Source: Iris pallida (Eukaryota; Streptophyta; Magnoliopsida; Asparagales; Iridaceae). From it: DNA of 64,000 nt. Location: contig JANAVB010004128.1 of the NCBI GenBank assembly GCA_029216955.1, positions 15,001 to 79,000 of the forward strand, in the 5' to 3' direction. The notes beneath the pieces were generated by a model that was not told where the DNA came from, made no database searches, and worked only from the letters and a program-made list of their open reading frames with translations. This document shows positions 1 to 11,651 of this stretch, piece by piece. Each line of letters begins with the position of its first letter. The stretch's first letter is position 1. Both the position numbers and the translations under genes were made by a program.

Positions 1-35
<35 letters not shown>

Positions 36-51
36 TCAAAAAAAAAAAACT
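1..51. repeat. Low-complexity T-run and A-run at the left edge
   Basis: About 30 consecutive T residues, then a short A-run, stand where the 5' LTR should continue to the left. The right-hand LTR has about 460 bp of ordinary LTR sequence at the matching place. The left end was therefore deleted or replaced, or an unrelated insertion or assembly break lies here. A homopolymer this long is also prone to sequencing error. Confidence 0.7.
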
Positions 52-2559
52 ATATTTTTTAAAAACCTCTTTACTCATTCCTTCAGCATAAAGGAAAGAG
101 CTTTTATTTCTTCCCCAACGTGTGCCTTTGGATCCCGAGCGCGCCCCTCTCCGTTCCCCTTCCCGAACGTCCGCCGCCATCACTCCGGCGACCGCCGGCC
201 TCCCCGAACGGCCGCCCCCTCCTCTTCCGTAACCCCCAAACTCTCTCCACCCTATAAAACCCCCATCCTTCCATTCACCATCACCACCAACTCCAAAACC
301 CCCAAACTTTTTGTGCCCTAGCCGGAGCTCCGCCGCCAGGCCACCCGACCCAGCGTTCCTCCGCCCGAGCCTCGGCGACCCCGCGCCCAACCATCCAGGG
401 CCAAGCGCCGCCCTCGGGTCTCCGTTCCCAGGCCGCCCGACCTTTTGGCCGGCCGATTCCAGCGCCGCCTTTTGCGCTGCCCAGCGTGCACCCCGGTGTC
501 GACCCGATCCCGCGTTTCGACTGCTGTCCCGGCTCGTCCCTGTCTCCGGTTGACCTCACGTAGCTCTGTGATCGTTCGGCTGAACCTGCAGTCCGATTTC
601 GCTGTCCGATTTTATTCCCGAGATTTATCCTGCGGCTCCCCGACCAAAGGATATTGGGTAATTTCTGATAATCATAGTAGTTCGTCCCTTCCGTGTGTCG
701 ATGATGATATGGTCCCCGATCCCATTGCGGGATTCGGTTTAGACGATTGCAGTTTCAGTTTTTTTCAAAGTTCATTTCGAAAGTAGTTCTGGTTTGATGT
801 ATTCGTGCTGTGGTTGGATTATTGGTTTTGAGTAATTAATCCTTCTGTTGGTTTTTGGTTATGTGGGTTTTCGAAATTTCCGAATTTAGTTCGGTTTCCG
901 AATTTTTTCGGAAATGTGTTGCTGTTTCGATTTCAGGTTTAATATTATTTTGGTTGGAAATTTGTGTTCCCTGGTTTGGGACAGTAATCGGTGTTTCGTT
1001 TGGCATTTTTCTAGTTTTGGGTTATCCCGAAAACAGAGGGAATGCTGTCCGAATTTTCAGAAAATATTTTTAAAAGGAGATTTTCTATAAAATCTATAAT
1101 TCCCAAAACCGGCTTTTGCAAAAGATTTATTAACTTGGTTTTTGATTACCGGGCGACGACCATACCGGTCCATGGGCCCTAGCGAAAAGCAAACGAAACC
1201 GGGGTTTCCGGACGTTGAGGCATTTGCTATTTTGACGATTGGACCAAGTCTGAAACTCGAAATTTAAGTTAATTTAATTTAATTACTAGTTTATTTTGTA
1301 ATTAAATTGTAGGATTTTTAGGGACTAACTAATATTTTCCTTATTATTTTAATTCATGTAAAAATGATCTGTAAGGGCATAAGCCCATTTATTTCTGTAA
1401 AATTTTGTAATAGCTAGTAATGTATTTGTATTTGTCTGATTTTGTTCGGAAACGTAAAATTTAGAAATGATAAATAATTATAACATTTTAGAAATTCATG
1501 TTCTTCTCATTTAAAAAAAATGTAGTTTTATTATATAAATTATAAAATACCAAGTTTTGCCAATAAACCGATAAATACAAAGTTTTTCCGAAATTAAATA
1601 TAAAATGATCTTTCCATCATAATTAAATGTAACGCATTAGATAACCGAGTTGTGTTTGTGTTAGTGTAATAAAGATTAAAATTGACAAGGACAAATTTAG
1701 AGATTGTAACTAGCACATCTAGCATGGCAATTTTGGAAATCTAAGACAGACTTCTCGATTGTAGGAATTTGAGGACAAGTCTGAATTCAATCTCGGAGAC
1801 ATTACCCTCATTCCAGTCAAACCAAGGCAAGTATATTTTATGGTAGTTTACAATTATTTAGTAATAGTTTTATTGCAAGTTTAAACCACGATGCAACACG
1901 GAACTCTCTCTGAGAGCATTGACTGTTTAACTGTTGGATACTGGAGGAGTAGTGTAATGAGTATGACCACATCCAAAATAGTATAATGACTGTGTTAGCT
2001 TACCCCTCATACACACGGGGATAAGCCATATCGTATCAATAGGATACAACTGTACAACCCAATCCGGTCATATTCATTGTCTATTCATATCACAATGTTT
2101 TAACTGCTGGAAAACTATTTATTTTAAATTATTTAAAAGTGCATAATTCCATTATTATTTCAATTGTTAAAATATCATGAATTGTACTTTGCTCCCTCCT
2201 GACTGGAGACTATATTTTTAGGTCCTATTGATGATGCAGAACTACTGATTAGTAGTTACTATGATCCTGAGCTGTACCCGGCTGTTCTACCAGAGGATGA
2301 TGATTAGGAGACTGCTAATCAGTTTTATTTCTAGTTTATATTATTGTGAAAGACAATTATTTTATAAAAGTTGTGGGTTGTATTTGAAAACTTTGTGTTT
2401 GGACAAGTTTTATTTATCGAAATATTAAAAGTTGTGGCAATTAGAATTTGTGTTGTTGATTACCTGAATGAGTGATACAGCTTACTGTCGCCGTCTCAAC
2501 AACGGTGCAGGCTGGGCATGATCCGATTCGACCCAACAAATTGGGACCGGGTCGTGACA
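52..2559 (+). repeat. 5' LTR of the gypsy element, 5'-truncated
   Basis: This is a direct repeat of 7908-10412 with only scattered differences. It ends in ..GTGACA at 2559, matching the end of the 3' LTR at 10412. The GC-rich part (about 120-560) and the following AT-rich part are shared by both LTRs. Short open frames inside it occur in both LTRs and are not protein-like, so I do not call genes. The first ~460 bp of the LTR, present at 7443-7907, are missing here. Confidence 0.9.
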
Positions 2560-2568
2560 TGTTTTTAG

Positions 2569-2580
2569 TGGTGGCCCATG
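2569..2580 (+). other. Degenerate primer binding site
   Basis: The bases just inside the 5' LTR begin TGGT, as in the tRNA-iMet complement TGGTATCAGAGC, but then diverge. The position, ten bases after the LTR end, is right for a primer binding site. Minus-strand priming from this copy is therefore probably impaired. Element type and position are observed; the functional loss is inferred. Confidence 0.5.
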
Positions 2581-2745
2581 CAGGTCAAATCAACAACTTA
2601 GGAAAACATATCTAGAAATATTTAGAACACTAGAACATAAATTTGTCACAACATAGGACCGAAATATATTATAAATAAATATTTTTGTTTGATTATAGAC
2701 TGGTAGGCTACCTTGCTTATGTTTATATCCTAAACCTTCCAGAAT

Positions 2746-3948
2746 ATGGGCACCCATCCTGCTGGCGATGGGGTATCTTCACCCTATCATACCCCACCTC
2801 CCCAATCAAGTCCGGATCCAACACCTCGGCAGCTGGCCGACCGTCCCCATAATACAACGGTGGATCCATTATCTTTCTAGACGGAGATGCAGCCCCCTGT
2901 GGTAGTACCCCCTCCAGCTGCCCCACCGGTGCCTGTAGACCCCACCGACCTCATAGGTCTGCTACGAGGAGTGCTAGAAGCCCAGAGAGCTCAAACGGAA
3001 GCTCATCAAGAGCAAACTGCGATTATGAGGGAATGCATGGAGAATGCTCATAACTTGACTATGACTGCTCTGGGAAGACAAGAAGCAGCTCAACTTGAAC
3101 CAAGGCCTGCCAAGGTGGGCGATATTGAGAGTTTCAAGAAGCAGAACTCTCGACCCTTCAAAGGAACCGAGGGAATCGTCTATGCTGACGAATGGCTCGA
3201 CAGTATGGAGCGTCTCCTGAGCGTCGCTCGAATTCCAGAAGACCTCAAGGCCGAAGCAGTAGGACTCCAACTGCAAAGTGTAGCAAGCACCTGGTATCGG
3301 AATGAACCCCGACTCCAGGACAAGCAGTTTGACTGGGATACCTTAAAAAGGTTGTTCCAGAGGAAGTTCTTTCCAACATAAGAGTTGCGGGAGATGGAGA
3401 GGCAATTTCAGAACCTGAAGCAAAGAAATATGACTGTTGGAGAATATGCGGCAGAATTCGACCAACTCAGCCGTTTTGCCAAGAACTTGGTAGTTGACCC
3501 TGATGATCGTGCTGAAAGGTTCAGATATGGGCTGAGAGAGGAGATCCGCAACCATGTGATCTCAGGCGGTGCTAAGAATTATGAAAGGATCCTGGAGCGA
3601 GCTCAAGATATAGAGAAGAGCCAACCCGCTCGCTCAAAGAGGGATTATCCTGGAACTAACAACTTCCAGGGTAATCAGAAGAAGTCCAACAACAACAACA
3701 ACAACCGGCCTCCTCACCACCAGCAGCAGAACCAACAGGCGAGGAACAATGATAGAGCACCTCAGAGGCAGATCCCTGTCTGTGATTTTTGTAAGAGGCT
3801 AGGGCATCAGTCGAACATCTGCCGGAAGAGGCTAGGACACTGCCTAGTCTGTGGGTCTGCCACCCACCAAGTGAAGGACTGCCCTTCGTCGATCCACCGG
3901 ACTGGAGCAACTCAACAGAAAGGTCCTCTGCCCACTCAGAAACAATAA
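2746..3948 (+). pseudogene. gag: gag (capsid/nucleocapsid) of the gypsy element, broken
   Basis: The likely start is the ATG at 2746, because it shares the frame of the rest of gag. In-frame stops lie at 2878-2880 and 3379-3381, and the segment ends at a third stop at 3946-3948. The middle (about 3100-3640) is a retrotransposon gag domain with a tryptophan-rich capsid pattern (DEWLDSME, STWYRNEP). An Asn/Gln-rich linker follows. The end holds two cysteine clusters (about 3780-3880; CDFCKRLGHQSNIC, then CLVCGSATHQVKDC), both fitting a CCHC zinc knuckle. The frame continues directly into protease. The family packages element RNA into cytoplasmic particles; this copy would make only short peptides. 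Confidence 0.88.
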
Positions 3949-5301
3949 TTTGGACAGCATCAATAGAAGACTGGGCGAGCTTTTGCCTTAGCAGCAGATG
4001 AGGCAGAGCCAGAGCAGGAACCTACAGCTGATGTCATCGCAGGTTTCATTTATGTGCATTCCTATCCTGCCTTAGCTTTATTTGATTCGGGTGTATCACA
4101 TAGTTTCATATCAACAAAATTTATCTCTACACACCACATAGTTACGGGCTTTAGCAAGAAGATCTGTAGAGTCATGACCGGTGGAGGACCCCTACCCATC
4201 ACTGAGACCTGTAACTTCCCTATCACCATATCAGGCCACCAATTCATAGCACCTTTGTTTGTGATGCCTCTACCCAACTATGATGTAATCCTAGGGATGG
4301 AGTGGTTGAGTAAGCAGCATGCGCTGATAGACTGTCACAGAGGATGTGTAGTCTTCAGCCCACCTGGAGAGCCGGAGTTTGAAATCTCTCGAACTCCGGA
4401 GGATATGGAGTGTGTTACCTACACCTCTATCACAGAAGAACCCGGACCTCCCCATCCTATCATAGCAGAATTTATGGACATCTTTCCTGATAGTCTACCC
4501 GGATTACCCCCAGATCGAGACATGGAGTTCACCATTGACCTAGTCCCCGGCTCTTTCCCTATTTCTAAGGGATGCTACAGAGTCAACCCGAAGGAGGCCA
4601 AGGAGATGAAGGATCAGATCAATGAACTGAAGGCTTTAGGATTTATCCGAGACGGAGCTTCACCCTGGGGAGCACCTGTCTTGTTTGTTCGCAAGAAGGA
4701 CAGAACTGTGCGGATGTGCATCGACTACCGGGTGCTGAACAATATCACCATCAAGAACAAGTACCCTCTGTCCCGGATCGATGACCTGTTTGACCAAATC
4801 AGTGGAGCCAAGGTGTTCTCGAAGATAGACCTCAGATCCGGCTACCATCAGATCAAGGTCAAGAAGGAGGACATTCTCAAGACGGCATTCAACACCAAGT
4901 ATGGGCAGTTTGAATTCTTGGTCATGCCGTTTGGACTGACGAATGCTCCTGCTGTATTTATGAACCTTATGAACAAGGTTTTCCATGAATACCTAGATCA
5001 GTTTGTCGTTGTCTTCATCGATGACATCCTGATCTACTCGAAGACGGAAGAGGAGCATGAAGAACACCTCAGAAAAGTTCTGGGAACTTTGAGGAAGGAG
5101 AAGCTATATGGTAAGCTATCCAAATGTGAATTCTTTCTAGACAAGGTAGATTTTCTTGGCCATGTTGTCACAGGAGAAGGAATTTCGGTAGACCCTAAGA
5201 AGATAGCTGTTGTTGAGAAGTGGTCTACCCCAAGCTCAGTTGCTGAAATTAGAAGTTTCTTGGGCTTGGCTGGCTACTACCGGAAGTTTGTGAAAGATTT
5301 T
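3949..5301 (+). pseudogene. pol: pol: aspartic protease and reverse transcriptase, broken
   Basis: This continues in the gag frame after another stop at 3964-3966. The protease active site reads [10 protein letters not shown] near 4079. The reverse transcriptase follows, with the expected blocks: [14 protein letters not shown] near 4660, the RMCIDYR region, [11 protein letters not shown] near 4825, MPFGLTNAP near 4925, and the catalytic FIDD at 5014-5025 with both aspartates kept. An extra T in the run near 5296-5301 shifts the frame and creates a stop at 5314-5316. These domains normally process the polyprotein and copy element RNA into DNA. The catalytic residues survive, but the frame is broken on both sides. 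Confidence 0.92.
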
Positions 5302-6289
5302 TGCCAAGATTGCTAAATCGATAATGAAGCTCACTCGGAAGAATGAAGAGTTCATCTGGACGGAAGCTTGCCAGGCATCGTTTGAGGAATTGAAGAAGAG
5401 ACTTACAACAGTACCGATACTTGCACTACCCGCAGGTACCGACGGTTTCTCAATCTACAGTGATGCCTCTGGAAAAGGATTGGATTGCGTTCTTCAACAA
5501 CACGGGAAAGTAATTGCTTACGCATCTAGGCAATTACGGACTCATGAGAAGAACTATCCCACACATGATCTGGAGCTTGCTACAGTCATTTTTGCTTTGA
5601 AGCTATGGAAGCATTATTTCTATGGAGAGAGAGTAGAAATATATACAGACCATAAAAGTCTGAACTATGTTTTCACTCAGAAGGAGCTGAATATGAGACA
5701 AAGAAGATGGCTGGAGCTGATGAAGGATTTTGACATCGACTTGCAGTACCATCCGGGTAAGGCTAATGTGGTTGCAGATGCATTTAGTCGATACCCAGTA
5801 GCGATGTTTTTAACCAAGGAGCGACACTTGTTGGAGGACATAAAGAAGCTTGGTCTGGAAATTGTACTGCCTGAGGAAAAGATGAAGGAACTGGGGCGAG
5901 AAGCTATTGTACCTGGAGCTGACTCAACCATGATGCAGTTGCAATTGCGTTCAAGTCTGATGGACAAAGTCAAGGAGACACAATTCCAAGACGAGACACT
6001 TTACAAACTCAGAGATGAAGTGCTGGCAGGAACACTTAAAGGATTCTCTATCGCCAGTGACGGAGCATTGAAGAATGGTATGAGGCTGTGTGTACCATCT
6101 GGCGAACTGAGGAATGAGCTGATGCAAGAAGCGCACCAGTCGCAGTATTCCATACATCCTGGAGCTAATAAGATATATCGAGATATGCGTACCATCGTTT
6201 GGTGGTATGGAATAAAGAAGAATGTATCCAGATTTGTGGCCAGATGCTTGATTTGTCAACAAGTGAAGGCTAGCAGACAGAGACCGTAG
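5302..6289 (+). pseudogene. pol: pol: RT connection, RNase H and integrase zinc domain
   Basis: The reading frame resumes shifted by one base (open from 5324). The thumb/connection segment [14 protein letters not shown] leads to RNase H, whose acidic positions appear in [10 protein letters not shown] near 5455 and [10 protein letters not shown] near 5642. The segment ends with the HHCC zinc domain of integrase (histidines near 6135-6155, cysteines in RCLICQQVK near 6243-6265). A TAG at 6287-6289 and a one-base loss at 6287-6300 break the link to the integrase core. In the family RNase H removes template RNA and the zinc domain helps integrase multimerise. Confidence 0.9.
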
Positions 6290-7383
6290 GACTTCTACAG
6301 CTGCTGGACATTTCGGAGTGGAAGTGGGAGCATATAACAATGGACTTTGTGTCAGGATTGCCTCGATCCCAAGGAGGAAAGGACGCCATTTGGGTTATAG
6401 TGGACCGAATGACGAAGTCAGCTCACTTTATCCCCTTCAAGGTTGGTTTATCCACTGAGAAGCTGGCGGCACTGTACATGCGGCACATCTACCGGATTCA
6501 TGGAGTACCGATAAGTATTGTATCTGACCGAGATACTAGATTTACCTCACACTTTTGGAAGAGTTTGCATGACAGTTTGGGAACACAACTGAAGTTCAGC
6601 ACAGCCTACCATCCCCAAACTGACGGACAATCGGAGAGGACCATCCAGACGCTAGAAGATATGCTGAGATCTTGTGGCTTAGAATTTGGAGGGTCTTGGG
6701 AAGACCACTTGCATTTAGTAGAATTCTCCTACAACAACAGTTACCAAGCTAGCGTTGGTATGACACCATTTGAAGCTCTTTATGGACGTCGTTGCCGCAC
6801 TCCACTTACATGGGACGACATAGAAGAAAGAGTACTGCTGGGGCCAGAGATGGTAACTGATGCAGCAGAGAAGGTAAAGGTGATCATGGACAAGCTCAGG
6901 ATCGTCCAAGATAGACAGAAGCATTGGGCAGATAGCAGTCGTCGACCACTGGAGTTTAAAGAAGAAGATAGTATCTTTGTGAAAATTTCTCCTACCAGAG
7001 GAACTATTCGATTTTGCAGAGCTGGGAAGCTGAGTCCCAGATATATTGGACAATTTGAAGTTTTGAGCCGAATTGGTGAAGTAGCGTATCGGTTAGCTCT
7101 ACCAGCTAATCTTAAGGGCGTGCACAACGTCTTCCACGTTTCGCAGCTCAGACGCTACATCCCGGATCTGAGTCACATTCTGGATCATTCGGAGCTGGAG
7201 ATTGGACCGAGCCTCACAGTACCAGAGAAGCCTGTGGCGATTTTGGACAGAGGCGAGAAGAGGACCAGGACTTCGGTGACTCCCATAGTCAGAGTTATGT
7301 GGAGGCACGATTCCCCAGGCGAGTCTACCTGTGAGCGAGAAGATGAGATGCGGGAGCAGTACCCGTACTTGTTTGAGACCTGA
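6290..7383 (+). pseudogene. pol: pol: integrase core and chromodomain-like tail
   Basis: The open stretch starts at 6340 in a new frame. The DDE catalytic core is recognisable: first Asp in TMDFVSGLP, second in VSDRDTRFTS near 6520, and Glu in QSERTIQTLED near 6630. An SH3-like C-terminal region (GKLSPRYIGQFEVLSRIGEVAYRLALP) is followed by VFHVSQLRRYI and a tail like a chromodomain (VRVMWRHDSPGESTCERED). In chromoviruses this tail steers integration to particular chromatin. The typical aromatic positions look partly altered here. Translation ends at the TGA at 7381-7383, about 60 bp before the 3' LTR. Confidence 0.9.
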
Positions 7384-7428
7384 GGTAATTCCTAACCCTA
7401 TCCTTTAAATTTCGAGGACGAAATTTCT

Positions 7429-7442
7429 TAAGGAGGGAAGGT
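7429..7442 (+). other. Polypurine tract before the 3' LTR
   Basis: A purine-rich run (AAGGAGGGAAGG) sits directly against the TG that opens the 3' LTR at 7443. That is the standard site for plus-strand priming, and it fixes the LTR boundary. Confidence 0.8.
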
Positions 7443-10412
7443 TGTGAAACCCGTAAAATTCGGTTTTGTTATTTTTTTCTAATTATTAAATTTCGTGTTT
7501 GCTATTTTGCCAAATTATTATTAAATAGAAAATTATTATTTTCAAAATAAATAATCATGGATTTTTTTTTGGCTGAACCAGACCAGAACTCGTTCCCGAT
7601 TCCCGAACCCGTCTAGAACCTTTCAATTTTTTCAGTTAATTAATTGAATAATTTAATTAGTTAATTACTATTATAAATCATTATTAATTGTTAATTTAAA
7701 AAAATTGTATTTTTAGGAAAAATATATTTTTGAAACATTATTAAACCTGGAATTATATTGTTGGGCCTGACCCGTTCTGACCCAGCCCGAACCCATCTCA
7801 AACCCAAGTTTAATTTTCTGAAATTTTCCTTAGTATATTTATGTATATATATCATTTCCTTAATAAACAAAAACTAATGAAAACTTTCCTTTCATTTAAA
7901 TATATTTTTAAAAACCTCTTTACTCATTCCTTCAGCATAAAGGAAAGAGCTTTTATTTCTTCCCCAACGTGTGCCTTTGGATCCCGAGCGCGCCCCTCTC
8001 CGTTCCCCTTCCCGAACGTCCGCCGCCATCACTCCGACGACCGCCGGCCTCCCCGAACGGCCGCCCCCTCCTCTTCCGTAACCCCCAAACTCTCTCCACC
8101 CTATAAAACCCCCATCCCTCCATTCACCATCACCACCAACTCCAAAACCCCCAAACTTTTTGTGCCCTAGCCTGGAGCTCCGCCACCGCCAGACCGCCTG
8201 ACCCAGCGTTCCTCCGCCCGAGCCTCGACGACCCCGCGCCCAGCCATCCAGGGCCGAGCGCCGCCCTCGGGTCCCCGTTCCCAGGCCGCCCGACCTTTTG
8301 GCCGGCCGATTCCAGCGCCGCCTTTTGCGCTGCCCCGCGTGCACCCCGGTGTCGACCCGATCCTGCGTTCCGGCTGCTGTCCCGGCTCGTCCCTGTCTCC
8401 GATTGACCTCGCGTAGCTCTGTGATCGTTCGGCTGAACCCGCAGTCCGATTTCGCTGTCCGATTTCATTCCCGAGATTTATCCCGCGGCTCCCCGACCAA
8501 AGGATATTGGGTAATTTCTGATAATCATAGTAGTTCGTCCCTCCCGTGTGTCGATGATAAAATGGTCCCCGATCCCGTTACGGGATTCAGTTTAGACGAT
8601 TGCTATTTCAGTTTTTTTCGAAGTTCATTTCGGAAGTAGTTCTGGTTTGATGTATTCGTGCTGTGGTTGGATTATTGGTTTTGAGTAATTAATGCTTCTG
8701 TTGGTTTTTGGTTATGTGGTTTTTTGGAATTTCCGAGTTTAGTTCGGTTTTCGAATTTTTTCGGAAACGTGTTGCTGTTTTGATTTCGGGTTTAATATTA
8801 TTTTGGTTGGAAATTTGTGTTCCCTGGTTTGTGACAGTTATTGGTGTTTGGTTTGGTATTTTCCCAGTTTTGGGTTATCCCGAAAACAGAGGGAATGATG
8901 TCCGAATTTTCAGAAAATATTTTTAAAAGGAGATTTTCTATAAAATCTATAATTCCCAAAATCGGCTTTTGCAAAAGATTTATTAACTTGGTTTTTGATT
9001 ATCGGGCGACGACCATACCGGTCCATGGGCCCTAGCGAAATGCAAACGAAATCGGGGTTTCCGGACGTTGAGGCATTTGCTATTTTGACGATTGGACCAA
9101 GTCTGAGACTCGAAATTTAAGTTAATTTAATTTAATTACTAGTTTATTTTGTAATTAAATTGTAGGATTTTTAGGGACCAACTAATATTTTTCTTCTTAT
9201 TTTAATTCATGTAAAAATGATCTGTAAGGGCATAAGCCCATTTATTTCTGCAAAATTTTGTAATAGCTAGTAATGTATTTGTATTTGCCTGATTTTGTTC
9301 AGAAACGTAAAATTTAGAAATGATAAATAATTATAACATTTTAGAAATTCATGTTCTTCTCATTTAAAGAAAATTGTAGTTTTATTATATAAATTATAAA
9401 ATACCAAGTTTTGCCAATAAACCGATAAATACAAAAAATTTCCGAAATTAAATATAAAATGATCTTTCCATCATAATTAAATGTAACGCGTTAGATAATC
9501 GAGTTGTGTTTGTGTTAGTATAATAAAGATTAAAATTGACTAGGACAAATTTAGAGATTGTAACTAGCACATCTAGCATGGCAATTTTTGAAATCTAAGG
9601 CAGACTTCTCGATTGTAGGAATTCGAGGACAAGTCTGAATTCAATCTCGGAGACATTACCCTCATTCCAGTCAAACCAAGGCAAGTACATTTTGTGGTAG
9701 TTTACAATTATTTAGTAATAGTTTTATTGCAAGTTTAAACCACGATGCAACACGGAACTCTCTCTGAGAGCATTGACTGTTTAATTGTTGGGTACTGGGG
9801 AGTGGTGTAATGAGTATGACCACATCCAAAATAGTATAATGACTGTGTTAGCTTACCCCTCATACACACGGGGATAAGCCATATCGTATCAATAGGATAC
9901 AACTGTACAACCCAATCCGGTCATATTCATTGCCAATTCACATCACAATGTTTTAACTGCTGAAAAATTATTTATTTTAAATTATTTAAAAGTACATAAT
10001 TCCATTATTATTTCAATTGTTAAAATATCATGAATTGTACTTTGCTCTCTCCTGACTGGAGACTATATTTTTAGGTCCTATTGATGATGCAGAGCTACTG
10101 ATTAGTAGTTACTATGATCCTGAGCTGTACCCGGCTGTTCTACCAGAGGATGATGATGAGAAGACTGCTAATTAGTTTTATTTCTAGTTTATGTTATTGT
10201 GAAAGACAATTATTTTATAAAAGTTGTGGGTTGTATTTGAAAACTTTGTGTTTGGACAAGCTTTATTTATCGAAATATTAAAAGTTGTGGCAATTAGAAT
10301 TTGTGTTATTGATTACCTGTATGAGTGATACAGCTTACTGCCGCCGTCTCAACAACGGTGCAGGCTGGGCATGATCCGATTCGACCCAACAAATTGGGAC
10401 CGGGTCGTGACA
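7443..10412 (+). repeat. 3' LTR of the gypsy element, complete (2970 bp)
   Basis: It opens with TGTGAAACCC right after the polypurine tract and closes with GTGACA, giving the usual TG...CA ends. From 7908 on it matches 52-2559. It holds an AT-rich first 460 bp, a GC-rich block (about 7970-8420) and a long AT-rich remainder. The GC-rich block could be promoter or leader sequence, but I recognise no specific signal. Confidence 0.93.
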
Positions 10413-10462
10413 CTCCCTCCTCAATTATTCAGAGAGGTCATCCGACCAATTCTCAAAGCCAG
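10413..10462. other. Short non-coding spacer between two elements
   Basis: About 50 bp separate the gypsy LTR from the CACTA-1 target duplication. It belongs to whatever sequence hosted CACTA-1, which continues at 18037. Nothing else is recognisable. Confidence 0.5.
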
Positions 10463-10465
10463 GAG

Positions 10466-10720
10466 CACTACACCAAAAAGGGTAATTTGAAACATTTAGC
10501 ATTTTGGACTTTGGAACGGTATATCGGCGTTCCTAGAGCTTGTAACACTTTTTAAGCGTTACGGAGTGCTAAAATGTTCCTAAAATCAATTTACTTAAAA
10601 TTTATTTTTATTTTTATTGTTTGGAACGGTCTATAAACGTCGTTATTTATGTTCAACATGTGCTAGTCACATGATAAATAACAAAAGTGTTCCAAGTTAG
10701 GGTTAGAGGAACAATTCACT
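10466..10720 (+). repeat. CACTA-1 left terminal and subterminal repeats
   Basis: The 17-bp terminal repeat is followed by scattered TTGGAACGGT-like motifs (for example near 10510 and 10620) and GTTCC complements. In En/Spm elements such motifs bind the element's own protein; that role is family knowledge, not shown here. Confidence 0.8.
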
Positions 10721-10819
10721 CTCCTTTTTGGAATAGTTTCTCGCTCTCTCTCTCTTTCTCTCTGTCCCTCTCTTTATTATAGATCTGTTAGCTAACCCCA
10801 AAACTCGCAAAAAGCAACC

Positions 10820-10939
10820 ATGGAGGAGGTGAAGATCCTCAAGCACAGCGAGCTAGTGAAGCCGTCGAACCCTTTTGATTTCCTAGATCGGAACTCACGG
10901 CCCAGATCTGTCCAGAATAAGGATAACTCGAAGCCATAG
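10820..10939 (+). pseudogene. Unidentified exon-like open frame inside CACTA-1
   Basis: A 39-codon frame opens with ATG in a good plant start context (GCAACCATGG) after a CT-rich leader (10740-10775). It reads MEEVKILKHSELVKPSNPFD before ending at a TAG at 10937-10939. I do not recognise the family. The composition and context look like a captured 5' UTR plus first coding exon. Possible further exons (near 11730-11800, 11925-11975 and 12320-12410) sit next to plausible splice signals, but I cannot link them with confidence. It does not look like the start of FAB1. Confidence 0.35.
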
Positions 10940-11428
10940 TCCAAGGTTCAGCCCCATCTATTGCTTGCGACCACAACACAGAGAAGCCTTGTCTTTTGTC
11001 ATTTTGGTAGCAGTGCCTAAGACACTACAACTATAGGATGGGACTTAATCTGAATCTAGTCGAGGCATGGCCACTTCTTCTTTTCCCAGCTCCCTTCCAT
11101 CACTTCTCTCTACTCATCAATCCATCGTTCTGTCCGAAAGTGCTAGTCTCTAGTCTATAGTTATAGTTTCTCCAAGGGAGAAGAAGATGAAGGAGAGCGC
11201 GCATATCAGCGAAACAATATTACAACATTTGACCAACAGAAAGTGCCACGGTTATGCTACAAAGTCCAACCAAACAAAGGTCATGAAGACCCCAGGTGCG
11301 CTTCCCAAATCCTAGGTCGATTGATTGATGAATTCATTTTTCATTTTTGTCGTGAAGACTTGTTCGCAATTTTAGGACGATTGTTTTCTTTTTGTTGAAT
11401 TCAGGGTATTTTCAGTCCACTGTCCACC

Positions 11429-11643
11429 CAGGGCCGGTCCGGCGGTTTGGGTTGTCTTAGCCGGAGCTAATTTTTGTTGCCCTTTACCCTTATTGCAAGA
11501 TAAATGTTTAATTTGAATTTTTGTTGGATCGGTCCTAAGAAAACTAAATGGCCTGTGGGGTTGCCCTATGGAGGGGGGTTGCCCTATGGAGGGGGGTTGC
11601 CCAAGCCCGAAGTCTTGTCAGGCTTACCCCAGGGCCGGCCCTG
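11429..11643. mobile_element. hAT-type MITE, copy A (215 bp)
   Basis: It begins CAGGGCCGGTCC and ends GGGCCGGCCCTG, a short inverted repeat. It is flanked by a perfect 8-bp duplication TGTCCACC (11421-11428 and 11644-11651), the hAT hallmark. Inside is a tandemly repeated 17-bp unit (GGTTGCCCTATGGAGGG) near 11565-11600. The same family occurs at 56147-56579. It has no coding capacity and is nested in CACTA-1. Confidence 0.88.
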
Positions 11644-11651
11644 TGTCCACC

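Larger units (their letters stand above)
52..10412 (+). mobile_element. Ty3/gypsy LTR retrotransposon, Tekay/Del-like chromovirus, decayed
   Basis: Two long direct repeats (52-2559 and 7443-10412) flank one gag-pol region in the order gag, protease, reverse transcriptase, RNase H, integrase. That order defines Ty3/gypsy. The ~3-kb LTRs and a C-terminal chromodomain-like tail ending near the residues QYPYLF resemble the Tekay/Del chromovirus lineage. The gag-pol frame has at least four in-frame stops and two frameshifts, so the copy cannot encode a working polyprotein. By eye the LTRs differ by scattered substitutions and small indels, suggesting moderate age. The right LTR end abuts 53 bp of other DNA and then CACTA-1. 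The left target duplication is lost with the LTR edge. Confidence 0.93.

Noticed and set aside
281..559. Open frames on both strands in the GC-rich LTR block (also near 8130-8470)
   Set aside because: Both LTRs carry them, the frames overlap on opposite strands, and the residue composition is simply that of GC-rich DNA.
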